Below, piece by piece: positions 14,849 to 22,294 of a stretch of 25,506 bases of DNA (its first letter is position 1; each line of letters starts with the position of its first letter). Under the pieces are notes generated by a model. That model searched no databases and was not told the DNA's origin. It worked only from the letters and a program-made list of their open reading frames with translations. The stretch is from a virus, in IMG/VR virus record IMGVR_UViG_3300017757_000132, positions 1-25,506 of that record; one strand, 5' to 3'. The translations under genes were made by a program, and so were the position numbers.

Positions 14849-15000
14849 TGCTTGTAAGGGAATTTTTTATTTAAATAATCTTGTCTTTGTTGACAACCAC
14901 AGGGTTTATTAAGACTGCTAGCCATTCTATTGACAGCAGCCTTAATACCTGTTTGTTCAGTGAATTTTGCGATTGAATCGCCTAATCCTCTAGATTTCAT
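14845..15000 (-). CDS. 51-aa conserved phage miniprotein with CGC motif
   Basis: A 51-codon ORF with an ATG at 15000 and a TGA stop that overlaps the next ATG (ATGA). The translation starts MKSRGLGDSIAKFTEQTGIK and ends with NKPCGCQQRQDYLNKKFPY. The GLGDxIxxFTxxTGI opening and the CGC...LN..FPY ending are, from memory, a recurrent small-protein pattern in marine tailed phages and some bacteria, with no assigned function. The CxC pair could bind a metal or be redox active. Coupling to the HExxH protein suggests that the two work together. It fills what would otherwise be a 154-bp gap. Confidence 0.7.
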   Translation of the reverse strand: MKSRGLGDSIAKFTEQTGIKAAVNRMASSLNKPCGCQQRQDYLNKKFPYKQ

Positions 15001-15002
15001 AA

Positions 15003-15419
15003 TTACGCTACTACGAAGCTTCTCCAGTACACTTTAAGTGTTGGGTCGTAAGAAGCAGTTGGGTCAGCTTGATCTTGAGGTAATACACAGTTAGCTTTTA
15101 CACCACCTGGATTAGCTGTTAATGATCTGATAATTGCACCTTTAACTTTGTTTACGTAATCTGCTGAAGCTGGTACGTTAGCGTCAGGAGCATCTGCTGC
15201 TGCAGCTGAAGTTGAACAGATAACTGTACAAGTTGTTGCACCTGCTGGTCCAGCTAAGTTTAATGTTGCTACGATAGCACCACCACCACTTACTACTGCT
15301 GCCACATTAATAATGCTTTCAGCTAATACTAAGTTGTCGCCGTCCATCTGTGGAGCTGGAGTTGCACCTGCGCCATCTGTTACACCACCAACTACGTTGA
15401 AATTAATCCAATTTGCCAT
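15003..15419 (-). CDS. Small Ala/Gly-rich probable virion protein (138 aa)
   Basis: The protein is rich in Ala, Gly, Val and Thr (INVAAVVSGGGAIVATLNLA, PAGATTCTVICSTSAAAADA), with a more defined C-terminus (YVNKVKGAIIRSL, DPTLKVYWRSFVVA). This composition is typical of small beta-structured capsid-decoration or tail proteins. The leader AAAAACAAAAAATC-ATG is a strong start signal and follows a 71-bp gap, the longest in this part of the block, so high expression is plausible. I know no family for it. A decoration or head-fibre subunit is a reasonable guess. Confidence 0.55.
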   Translation of the reverse strand: MANWINFNVVGGVTDGAGATPAPQMDGDNLVLAESIINVAAVVSGGGAIVATLNLAGPAGATTCTVICSTSAAAADAPDANVPASADYVNKVKGAIIRSLTANPGGVKANCVLPQDQADPTASYDPTLKVYWRSFVVA

Positions 15420-15490
15420 GATTTTTTGTTTTTAAATGTTAATGTTTGTTTTATATTTCTTTGGTTTTATACAGATCCATGACTGTTTTA

Positions 15491-15964
15491 TTATAATCCT
15501 AATTCTTCTTTAAGATCTTTATATTCTTGGAATTTATCTCTAGGTGGTTCTTGTCCACCGAAAATACCCTCAATGTTATCCATTATTTGCGTATTTTTAT
15601 TTGCTTCTGTAGTTAGCACACCTGTGTTTCCTATTTCTTGTCCTTTTCCACTAAATGCTCCGCCTTTATCACTTAACTTTCCACCACCTACAGCGCCAGC
15701 TATCTTTTTAACTCCACTCCAAACTGCACCACCAACACCTTCACCTTTAGCAATCTCTGCTTTAGTTTCTGCTCTTACCGCATCTGAAGTATCATAAGCT
15801 CCTTCCCAGTCAGAAGGTGAAAATGATTGTAAACCAGGGTCAGAAAATGAAGGTACGCTAGGTCCAGTGCTACTTATGTAACTAAGTGGAGATCTATTGT
15901 TAAAACCTACATTAAAAGATTTTTTATTAAAAAAATTACCTTTTAATTTGTCTAATGTTTTCAT
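15491..15964 (-). CDS. Hypothetical Gly/Ser/Lys-rich protein (157 aa)
   Basis: No domain is recognised. The N-terminus is basic and Asn/Ser-rich (MKTLDKLKGNFFNKKSFNVG). The centre has a glycine-rich hydrophobic patch (GVGGAVWSGVKKIAGAVGGG, 76-95) reminiscent of a membrane-interacting or amphipathic helix. The end is charged and helical (DKFQEYKDLKEELGL). It follows the GMSR-repeat gene by one base. The glycine-rich amphipathic patch resembles those of ejected virion proteins that insert in host membranes, but this is only a compositional hint. Confidence 0.5.
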   Translation of the reverse strand: MKTLDKLKGNFFNKKSFNVGFNNRSPLSYISSTGPSVPSFSDPGLQSFSPSDWEGAYDTSDAVRAETKAEIAKGEGVGGAVWSGVKKIAGAVGGGKLSDKGGAFSGKGQEIGNTGVLTTEANKNTQIMDNIEGIFGGQEPPRDKFQEYKDLKEELGL

Positions 15965-15965
15965 A

Positions 15966-16964
15966 TTATTTCTTTTTGCCTTTATATAAATCCCCTCCTG
16001 GCTTAAGTCTTTTAGCTAAGTTATATTGTGGAGTTCCTGGTTCGCAATCAGGATTAGGAAATGGAGTACATCTTCCTGGTCTTTTAATTCCCATAAAAGC
16101 TGCAGGAGATGAATATCTACTTGGACCAGTATACTTAGTTCCACATGATTTTCTTTCCATACCGTAAGATTCTCTAGACATACCTTCGTAATCTTTATAG
16201 TGACCACCTTTACCGTATTTACCACCACCAACAACACCATCTTTAGTCATATGACCTTGTGCGTCCATGTGTCTGTGATAATCATGCATATTTCCTCCGT
16301 ACTTGCTCATTCTATTCATACCACCACGCTCGTCCATCATTCTATTCATTTCTTTATCACGATTTTCATTATCATATTCATTTGCTTTCATTTTTGGTTT
16401 TGCTGTCATATGTTTTGTCATCATCATTTTCATTTCTGCACCACTTCTTTCATCTAACATATTAGCTTTATTAAGCATGTTCATTACTCTTGGGTTTTCG
16501 TAATCATAACCACCTTGTCCTTCTCCTGATCTTTCTGATAATTTTACAGCTCTTCCTCTTAGTCTTTCGCTTCTGCTTCTTCTTGACATACCATCAGAAG
16601 CTTCTTTCATTGACTCTGTTTTGTTACCATCTCCATCAATATCTATATAATCTGGTTTAGAACCTTTTCTTGACATACCTCTTTTCATATCATCTTCAAT
16701 TGGCATATATTCAAACTCAGCAGATTCTCTAGACATACCGTGATGTTTTTTATCATATCTCATATCACCAGCTAATTTAGATATATGCTTTTCGTCCGCT
16801 GTCATTGCAGCGTCGCTATGACTATGATGATCATCATATAATACGTCTCTTTTTAAATAATCAATATGCGCAGCGTCATCTCTTTCACTTGCTTTGTAGT
16901 TAGATGCTGTAACTCTTGAGTGTTTAGCGTTACCGCTATATTCACCGTAATGTCCTTTTTCCAT
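15966..16964 (-). CDS. Met/His/Arg-rich repetitive disordered protein with GMSR repeats (332 aa)
   Basis: Composition is extraordinary: about 29 Met and 15 His in 332 residues, with abundant Asp, Arg, Lys, Gly and Ser and almost no hydrophobic core. The motif GMSR(E/K/R) recurs at 76, 96, 125 and 261, and DERG/DERS with MNRM/MMxxH clusters recurs between 170 and 240. DIDGDGNKTE (108-117) resembles a calcium-binding DxDxDG loop. The C-terminus is different (Cys274, Cys299, Cys307, then NLAKRLKPGGDLYKGKKK), basic and Pro-rich. The reading frame is long and intact, so it is a real gene. It may be a nucleic-acid- or metal-binding internal protein. I do not know a family. It lies between the second fibre and small virion genes. 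Confidence 0.6.
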   Translation of the reverse strand: MEKGHYGEYSGNAKHSRVTASNYKASERDDAAHIDYLKRDVLYDDHHSHSDAAMTADEKHISKLAGDMRYDKKHHGMSRESAEFEYMPIEDDMKRGMSRKGSKPDYIDIDGDGNKTESMKEASDGMSRRSRSERLRGRAVKLSERSGEGQGGYDYENPRVMNMLNKANMLDERSGAEMKMMMTKHMTAKPKMKANEYDNENRDKEMNRMMDERGGMNRMSKYGGNMHDYHRHMDAQGHMTKDGVVGGGKYGKGGHYKDYEGMSRESYGMERKSCGTKYTGPSRYSSPAAFMGIKRPGRCTPFPNPDCEPGTPQYNLAKRLKPGGDLYKGKKK

Positions 16965-16966
16965 AA

Positions 16967-18382
16967 TTAGTTGTTGTTTTGTTTTAATTGCTTAATCTCT
17001 TGTTTTAATTCTTTTATTATTTTGTATAACTCTTGAGTAGCTGATATGTTTAGCATAGCTAAAGCATCATAATCAACTGAATGATAATCATCAACTTCTT
17101 TACCATATACAAATACTTCCCCTGATTTATCTGAATCAACTTTGATTGAATCTCCGTCTGATTCTATTATGTTAACTAATTCTTTTGATCCATCAGGATA
17201 AATTAGTTTTATTTTATCATCTAACTTGCAACACGTGTCAGATCCGCAACTGTCTGCGTTTATTTTTATAATACCATCTTCGATAGTAGATTTTTCATAA
17301 ATACATGGTACAACGTCTTTACTTATAGATACTGCTTCTGGATAATGTTTAATAACTTGTTGTGCTATTACTTTTTTATGAACTCTATCACCGTGTGCTT
17401 GATTAACATGTTTATAGTTAGATATTTCAATTTTAGATATAGTTTCTAAATCTTCTTTAGAGTCACTTACTGATATATCTTTTTTAATTCTTTCATCAGA
17501 AAATATATGTATACCTGATCCTAAAAATCTACCTTCACCGTAATAACTTATATCAAATCCTCCTACTCCTGTGAAATACAGCCATTCAGTGTTAGCCGCT
17601 CCTTCTAAAAAGTAGTTAAAATTTGCTCCTATATCATAATTTATAAAACCTTCTACTTCGATAGCTCCTTTAGTAGCCGCTGCGCCCGTACCTATACTCA
17701 TACTAGTTACTGTATTGGGTGAACCAGTGCTACTAGCGCCATTATCAGTAAATATAACATCTTCAAATAATTCTAGTGTACCACCAGCTAAATCAAAAGT
17801 TAATTGATTAGAACTTGATAAAACATTTGCTGCTGAAGCATATGCTATTTCACCAGCAGTTACTGTACCCGTTATTGTGTTAGTATCAACTAACGAAGTT
17901 TCTTTTATCACTCCATTAGCATCAACACCTAAGTTGTAAACTGGTGTGCCACCTGTAAATGTTCCTACTCCATATTTACGAAGTTCTAATTCTCCTATGT
18001 TCGCAGATGTTGAATCAGTTTCTAATCTTAATATGTCTGGTACACCAGCGCCTAAAGCAGAATTTACTCCAAAGTAACCTTCAGTAGTTATTACTAAATT
18101 TCTAAAATATTTACCAAAAGCTGCGTTAGAACCAAAAAATAAATCAGTAGCTCCAGCAACACCTCCATTACTAATAAAAGGAGTACCAGCGTTTTTACCA
18201 ATTTCAATCCCTCCTGTAGCTTCTAAAAGAGAACCAACTTCTATTGGACTCGTAAGTAAATAAGTACTAATTAAGTTGCTAGGGGTTATTCTTACGTTAG
18301 TTGCCCCGTCATATCCAACAACTTCGCTTACATTAGCGAAATCTGTTTGAAGTGTAAATTGTGAAAATTTAATATCTGCCAT
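16967..18382 (-). CDS. Tail fibre or spike with C-terminal S74 self-cleaving chaperone (471 aa)
   Basis: Residues 1-45 look like a virion-anchoring start (MADIKFSQFTLQTDF). Residues 50-290 are beta-rich fibre sequence. The end is an intramolecular chaperone of peptidase family S74: SDERIKKD with the Ser295/Lys300 dyad (Ser at 0, Lys at +5, as in phage K1F endosialidase), KVIAQQV, VDYDALAMLN and a terminal coiled coil (ELYKIIKELKQEIKQLKQ). The chaperone trimerises the fibre and then cuts itself off just before Ser295. An insert of about 70 residues (370-435, VFVYGKEVDDYHSVDY at its end) is shared with the other S74 fibre in this window. Three cysteines (379, 384, 385) lie in the insert. It is probably host receptor-binding. 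Confidence 0.82.
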   Translation of the reverse strand: MADIKFSQFTLQTDFANVSEVVGYDGATNVRITPSNLISTYLLTSPIEVGSLLEATGGIEIGKNAGTPFISNGGVAGATDLFFGSNAAFGKYFRNLVITTEGYFGVNSALGAGVPDILRLETDSTSANIGELELRKYGVGTFTGGTPVYNLGVDANGVIKETSLVDTNTITGTVTAGEIAYASAANVLSSSNQLTFDLAGGTLELFEDVIFTDNGASSTGSPNTVTSMSIGTGAAATKGAIEVEGFINYDIGANFNYFLEGAANTEWLYFTGVGGFDISYYGEGRFLGSGIHIFSDERIKKDISVSDSKEDLETISKIEISNYKHVNQAHGDRVHKKVIAQQVIKHYPEAVSISKDVVPCIYEKSTIEDGIIKINADSCGSDTCCKLDDKIKLIYPDGSKELVNIIESDGDSIKVDSDKSGEVFVYGKEVDDYHSVDYDALAMLNISATQELYKIIKELKQEIKQLKQNNN

Positions 18383-18399
18383 TTTGTTTTTTTATTTTT

Positions 18400-18564
18400 T
18401 TATTCTCTAATCATTAGGTCTGCTCCATTTTCTGTAAGCATTCTAAATGTACCAGCACCAACATTGTTTTCTTGTATAATGAAATCAGTTGGTGGTATTC
18501 CGCCACTACCTGGTAAGTTAGGTATAGCCAGTATTGCATTTGCGTTTCCTAATATAGTTGGCAT
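18400..18564 (-). CDS. 54-aa small hypothetical protein
   Basis: A 54-codon frame with ATG at 18564 and TAA at 18400 fills the space between the second fibre and the 164-aa gene (4-bp gap upstream). The translation has NANAILAIPNLPGSGGIPPT and ends NGADLMIRE. It looks like an acidic, Ala/Gly/Ile-rich short chain. No family is known. The following 17 bp are T/A runs that serve as the leader of the fibre gene. Because it lies in frame in a tightly packed operon it is likely real, perhaps a small fibre-associated or adaptor peptide. Confidence 0.55.
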   Translation of the reverse strand: MPTILGNANAILAIPNLPGSGGIPPTDFIIQENNVGAGTFRMLTENGADLMIRE

Positions 18565-18568
18565 AATG

Positions 18569-19063
18569 CTATTGTAAAGCTAATATAGAACTAGCTGTTG
18601 TTCCTGTTGCGTTTACTCTTTGAACTTGCAAAGGGATAAAACTAGCGTTTGCTACATTAAACAAAGTTACTTGCTCTCCATCTACAGTTATAACAGATAC
18701 AGATCCTCCGTTTCCTACAAATAAACTATATCCTTCAGAAAAACCATCTGTTATAGTATAGTTACCTTTATATATGTTATAAGCTCCTGCCGCAGCTCCT
18801 GGTGCTAGTAAAGTAAGGTTGTTAGCATCATCTACTGATTCTATTTCACATATTGCTCCTGCTAGATCTATTACTACATCTCCACCTCTAATATTATAAC
18901 CTTCTAAGTTAGTTACAGAATTACGGAAATCATTTCCTGCATCTGTTAATGTTGTAGCTACAGCAGATGTATTTGTTCCAGAAGTAATTATACCTGGTTT
19001 AGGTATGTTGATTGTATCACTAGGAACAACTACCAGCGCGCCAGTTGGTTGATTTTGTGCCAT
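18569..19063 (-). CDS. Small beta-rich virion-type protein (164 aa)
   Basis: A beta-rich protein with many Thr, Val, Gly and Ala (GALVVVPSDTINIPKPGIIT, LTDAGNDFRNSVTNLEGYNI, RGGDVVIDLAGAICEIESVD). The end (PLQVQRVNATGTTASSILAL) resembles tail or decoration proteins. No catalytic motif is seen. The position upstream of the second fibre and beside a 54-aa gene suggests a fibre-attachment or baseplate-type component. The leader is AAAAACAAATAATTAAA-ATG. Function is a guess from composition and context. Confidence 0.55.
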   Translation of the reverse strand: MAQNQPTGALVVVPSDTINIPKPGIITSGTNTSAVATTLTDAGNDFRNSVTNLEGYNIRGGDVVIDLAGAICEIESVDDANNLTLLAPGAAAGAYNIYKGNYTITDGFSEGYSLFVGNGGSVSVITVDGEQVTLFNVANASFIPLQVQRVNATGTTASSILALQ

Positions 19064-19078
19064 TTTAATTATTTGTTT

Positions 19079-19297
19079 TTATTTGTATACTTTTGCTATT
19101 TGTGTTATTGGTCCTGAAACGTAAGGCGCAATATCTTTTAATACTTGCATACCTGTTATACCTGAACTTGAACCTGAACCGTGTAATCTTCCTTGTTGAT
19201 CTAAAGGTCCGTCCCATATAGCAGATTCACCTACTACACCGACTTTAGTTCCTGGTTTTAATCTTTCCATTGAAGGATCATATTTTTTGTTGTGCAT
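19079..19297 (-). CDS. Small hypothetical protein (72 aa)
   Basis: A basic start (MHNKKYDPSMERLKPGTKVG) leads to a Gly/Ser-rich middle (LHGSGSSSGITGM) and a short helical end (DIAPYVSGPITQIAKVYK). No family is recognised. It is placed in the run between the 131-aa gene (3-bp gap) and the 164-aa gene (15-bp gap), so it is part of the same transcript. Probably a minor virion or assembly protein. Confidence 0.5.
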   Translation of the reverse strand: MHNKKYDPSMERLKPGTKVGVVGESAIWDGPLDQQGRLHGSGSSSGITGMQVLKDIAPYVSGPITQIAKVYK

Positions 19298-19300
19298 AAT

Positions 19301-19696
19301 TTATAAATTTATTAATGGTTTTCTATTTACAGATCTTTGTCTATTATCAGCTGTTCCAAACATTCCTCTAGCTATATTTTGTGTTTGTGGTGTTAAACTT
19401 CCTGTAGTAACTGGAACAGTACCAAAGTTATTTGCAGTAGGCATATCCATTTCACTAGGAGCATTATTAAAACCTACTGAACTCACATTGTTAGGATCTT
19501 GATAACTTGAAGATGCTGCAACTTGTGATTGTGTATTAGCAGCTTGCTCAGCCGCCATCATCCCTTGCAGTGCTATATTTCCTTGATTACCAAACATCAT
19601 TGCATTGTTAAACCCTGAGTTTTGTGTCTGATATTGCGTAAATGGGTTTTGTCCCATCATAGGCATTCCGAAATTTAAAGGACTATTTTTACTCAT
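19301..19696 (-). CDS. Asn/Gln/Met-rich disordered protein (131 aa)
   Basis: Low-complexity composition dominated by Asn, Gln, Met, Gly, Ala and Ser (NFGMPMMGQNPFTQYQTQNS, NAMMFGNQGNIALQGMMAAE), with a basic end (NRQRSVNRKPLINL). It is likely disordered. Its ATG overlaps the stop of the winged-helix-like gene as ATGA, so the two are co-translated. No family is known. A linker or ejected internal protein is one possibility. Confidence 0.55.
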   Translation of the reverse strand: MSKNSPLNFGMPMMGQNPFTQYQTQNSGFNNAMMFGNQGNIALQGMMAAEQAANTQSQVAASSSYQDPNNVSSVGFNNAPSEMDMPTANNFGTVPVTTGSLTPQTQNIARGMFGTADNRQRSVNRKPLINL

Positions 19697-20139
19697 CTGT
19701 TTTTATCTTTATTTACGTTTTGTATTGATGTTTGTAATACTTTATCTATATAGCTTTTACCTTTCATGATAGAGTTTCTTCTTTCGCTTGTAGGTATATC
19801 ATCTTGACCTAACATTATTCTATATACTCTTTGAATTAACTGTTTACCTTTAAAAGATATAGTATATATGTTATATTTTTGTGTAGTTCTATTTCTATGT
19901 CTCCACAATTTTATCCAGTCTTCTTGTAATAGTTTATTCCACCTTCGGTTATTCCAGCTATAAGAATACACGCCCATTTTAAAATCATTAATTGTAAAGT
20001 AATCAATACAATCTAAGTAAATAAGTAATTCTAACTCTGCATCAGTTAAATCGTTGTTCTTTGAAGCCCATCTGCGTATTATACGGTAATGTTTTAGCAA
20101 GTTTATATCTTTGATATCTCTTGCGTCTAGCTTTTTCAT
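19693..20139 (-). CDS. Winged-helix-like DNA-binding protein (148 aa)
   Basis: Residues 31-110 fit a winged helix: LTDAELELLIYLDCID (31-46) for the first helix, FTINDFKMG for the second, YSWNNRRWNKLLQEDWI (60-76) as recognition helix and then a basic beta wing (KLWRHRNRTTQKYNIYTISF). KGKQLIQRVYRIML closes the domain. The C-terminal 38 residues are basic and Ser/Asn-rich. It is translationally coupled on both sides by ATGA overlaps, to groES before it and to the 131-aa gene after it. It could be a late regulator or a small terminase-like DNA binder. The fold call is by pattern only. Confidence 0.55.
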   Translation of the reverse strand: MKKLDARDIKDINLLKHYRIIRRWASKNNDLTDAELELLIYLDCIDYFTINDFKMGVYSYSWNNRRWNKLLQEDWIKLWRHRNRTTQKYNIYTISFKGKQLIQRVYRIMLGQDDIPTSERRNSIMKGKSYIDKVLQTSIQNVNKDKNR

Positions 20140-20396
20140 AAAACAACGACTACGTCCTGTGCTTTTATTACATGATAAGTTTTTTTACCTACTTCAATAA
20201 AGTGACCAGCGTGTCGGTCATAAAATATACTATCTTTTTCTTTTAATCCTTCTACATCATTTCCTACTGAAATAATAGTAGCTTCAACATATCTAATATC
20301 TTCTCTGTCTGTTTTACCTAAAAGTAAACCTCCTTCAGACTTAGTAATGTTTTGTTCTATTTTTTCTATAATTAAATTTCTACCTACCGCTTTCAT
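20136..20396 (-). CDS. groES: Phage GroES co-chaperonin (86 aa)
   Basis: GroES is the heptameric lid that closes the GroEL chamber. The chain starts with GRNLIIEKI, then a mobile loop (about 15-33) carrying GGLLLGK at 22-28 in place of the GGIVL of E. coli, the element that docks on GroEL. The remaining strands follow the fold: VEATIISVGNDVE, LKEKDSIFYDRHAGHFIEVG with the roof loop, and YHVIKAQDVVVVL. Length is slightly shorter than the usual 95-97 residues. The start overlaps groEL by 17 bp, and its end overlaps the winged-helix-like gene by ATGA, so the expression of all three is linked. Confidence 0.88.
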   Translation of the reverse strand: MKAVGRNLIIEKIEQNITKSEGGLLLGKTDREDIRYVEATIISVGNDVEGLKEKDSIFYDRHAGHFIEVGKKTYHVIKAQDVVVVL

Positions 20397-21921
20397 CTAC
20401 CCTCATATTATTAATTACACAATCAGTTGATAAAATGGTAGTAGCTACTGAAGCCGCGTTTGTTAAAGCGCTTTTTGTTACTAACAACGGATCTATAATT
20501 CCGCTGTCAATCATATTTACCATATTTCCCGTAACCACATTTATTCCAACACCTGTTTCACTAGGAGTTGTTGGATTTATTCCAGCGTTTTCAAGAATAG
20601 TTTTAAAAGGGTATATTATTGCTTTTAATAATATTTCTTCTCCTAAATTAGCTTCATTTATATTTAATGCAGCATTTAATAAAGCTATTCCTCCACCTGG
20701 AACTATACCTTCTTTGATCGCGGCTTTTGTAGCACATATAGCATCTTCAACTCTGTCTTGCTTTTCTTTTAATTCAATGTCTGAATTAGCACCTACTTTA
20801 ACTACAGCAACTTTAGCTGATAATCTAGCTAATCTATGTTCATAACCTACAACTTCGTTTGGTTGTAGCTTTTTAGTAAGTTTTTTCTTAATATCAGATA
20901 TTATATTTTTGATTTCATCTGAAATACTTTCTACCTGAATTATTGTTTGATCAGCACCAGTAGTTACTTTTGAGCATGTTCCTAAATAATCTATTTCAAT
21001 AGTATTTAAGTCATCACCTAAGTTTTCGTTTATAATTTGAGCGTTGGTAAGTAAAGATAAATCTTCTAGTATTTCCTTTCTTCTAATACCAAACACGGGT
21101 GGATCTACAATATTTATTTTTATATTACCTTTCATTTTGTTCATTACTAACGAAGAAAGAACCGGTGGTTCAACTTGACCTATAATGAATAATGATTTAT
21201 TTGTTTTAATAACGTGTTCTAAAACCGTTTGTATTTGCCTTATTGATTCTATTTTAGAATCTACAATCATTACTAATGGATTTTCTAATTCACACGTTCC
21301 TTGCTCTTTGTTTGTAATAAAGTTTTGATTTAACAAGCCTTTGTCATACTCTACACCTTCTACTACTTCAACTTCTGTATTACCTAATGTTGAAGGTTCC
21401 ATAATAACAACTCCTGTGTTACCAACAGCTGTAAACGCTTCTGCGATTAATTCTCCTAATTTTTTATCGTTATTAGTAGATATTGTAGCTATTTCTTTAA
21501 TACGATCATCAACTGGAACGGAAACACTTTTTAAGTATTGTACAACTTTTTCTACAGCAGAAATTATTCCTTCTTTTATCTCTCTACTATTAGACTTATC
21601 TAAATGTTGATAAGCTTCTTTTAATATAGCATGAGCTAATATAGTTGCTGTGGTTGTGCCGTCTCCAGCTTCTCTAACCGTTTTACGTGCAGCTTCTTTT
21701 ATAAGTGTTGCACCAATGTTTTCTACAGGATCTCTTAAGAATATCGAATCTGCTACAGTTACACCGTCTTTAGTAATCATCGGGTTTCCTTGTGCATCTT
21801 CTAAAATCACACATTTACCGCTAGCTCCTAATGTAGAGCTAACAGCACTTGTGAGTTTTTCAATTCCTTTAAATACCTGTTCTCTGGCTTCAGAGCCAAA
21901 GTTAAGATTTTTTACAATCAT
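20380..21921 (-). CDS. groEL: Phage GroEL chaperonin (513 aa)
   Basis: This is a full-length group I chaperonin with equatorial, intermediate and apical domains. ATPase residues are present at the same positions as in E. coli: KDGVTVA (Asp52) and GDGTTTATILA (Asp87); Asp398 corresponds to Asp393 in RVEDAICATKA. GIVPGGGIALLNAA follows. The apical domain aligns well, but several groove residues that bind substrate and GroES differ: Tyr199 to Leu, Ser201 to Asn, Tyr203 to Asn, Leu234 to Gln, Val264 to Met (E. coli numbers). The C-terminus ends VINNMRVDESGR without the GGM tail. Order is EL then ES, the reverse of bacteria. It probably folds phage virion proteins, perhaps the capsid protein. Confidence 0.95.
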   Translation of the reverse strand: MIVKNLNFGSEAREQVFKGIEKLTSAVSSTLGASGKCVILEDAQGNPMITKDGVTVADSIFLRDPVENIGATLIKEAARKTVREAGDGTTTATILAHAILKEAYQHLDKSNSREIKEGIISAVEKVVQYLKSVSVPVDDRIKEIATISTNNDKKLGELIAEAFTAVGNTGVVIMEPSTLGNTEVEVVEGVEYDKGLLNQNFITNKEQGTCELENPLVMIVDSKIESIRQIQTVLEHVIKTNKSLFIIGQVEPPVLSSLVMNKMKGNIKINIVDPPVFGIRRKEILEDLSLLTNAQIINENLGDDLNTIEIDYLGTCSKVTTGADQTIIQVESISDEIKNIISDIKKKLTKKLQPNEVVGYEHRLARLSAKVAVVKVGANSDIELKEKQDRVEDAICATKAAIKEGIVPGGGIALLNAALNINEANLGEEILLKAIIYPFKTILENAGINPTTPSETGVGINVVTGNMVNMIDSGIIDPLLVTKSALTNAASVATTILSTDCVINNMRVDESGR

Positions 21922-21945
21922 AGGATTTAATTTAATTTAATTTAA

Positions 21946-22233
21946 TTATTTAAAAGTTTTGACGACCTTAGGTCCAGAAACATATTCTAGTTTTTTAGCG
22001 TAATGCTCAACTGAAGCGTCAATTGCTTGCTCTGCTCCTTCTAATGTTTCTCTTCTTGTAACGTCGTTCCAAGTTTCTTCATTTTGATCTTGGTATTCAG
22101 TTTGATAAAAACCGTTAGGTAATTGGGTTATTCTCCAGTTTTTCTTTTCTGCAAGATGTTTCCAAAGGTTAATGGTTTCTTCTGTGATTTGTGGTTGACT
22201 ATTCCACGTTTTAGTCTGATAATAAAACGTCAT
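21946..22233 (-). CDS. Small conserved phage protein before groEL (95 aa)
   Basis: I prefer the ATG at 22233 (MTFYYQTKTWNSQPQITEET), because AAAACCAAAATT-ATG directly precedes it, the strongest form of the local start signal. A start at 22272 would add 13 residues. The body has WKHLAEKKNWRITQLPNGFY and TRRETLEGAEQAIDASVEHY, and it ends KVVKTFK. I recall a similar AID.S.EHY...GPKVVKTF ending in marine phage proteins without function. It sits 24 bp before groEL and 61 bp after the fibre gene. It may be a chaperonin-associated factor or simply a neighbour. Confidence 0.55.
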   Translation of the reverse strand: MTFYYQTKTWNSQPQITEETINLWKHLAEKKNWRITQLPNGFYQTEYQDQNEETWNDVTRRETLEGAEQAIDASVEHYAKKLEYVSGPKVVKTFK

Positions 22234-22294
22234 AATTTTGGTTTTAAGTTTATTTTGGTTTATCGCTCTCAACCGAGCAGGTATAGGTTTATTA

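Noticed and set aside
16200-16503. Three overlapping plus-strand ORFs rich in His and Phe opposite the GMSR-repeat gene
   Set aside because: They mirror the Met/Asp/Arg-rich codons of the real minus-strand gene. None has a start signal or fits the operon.
20435-20845. 136-codon plus-strand ORF opposite groEL
   Set aside because: Antisense shadow of a clearly conserved GroEL frame.
22234-22294. Hairpin GCTC-GGTTGA-GAGC after the 440-aa fibre gene
   Set aside because: Only 4 bp of stem and no U-tract; not convincing as a terminator.
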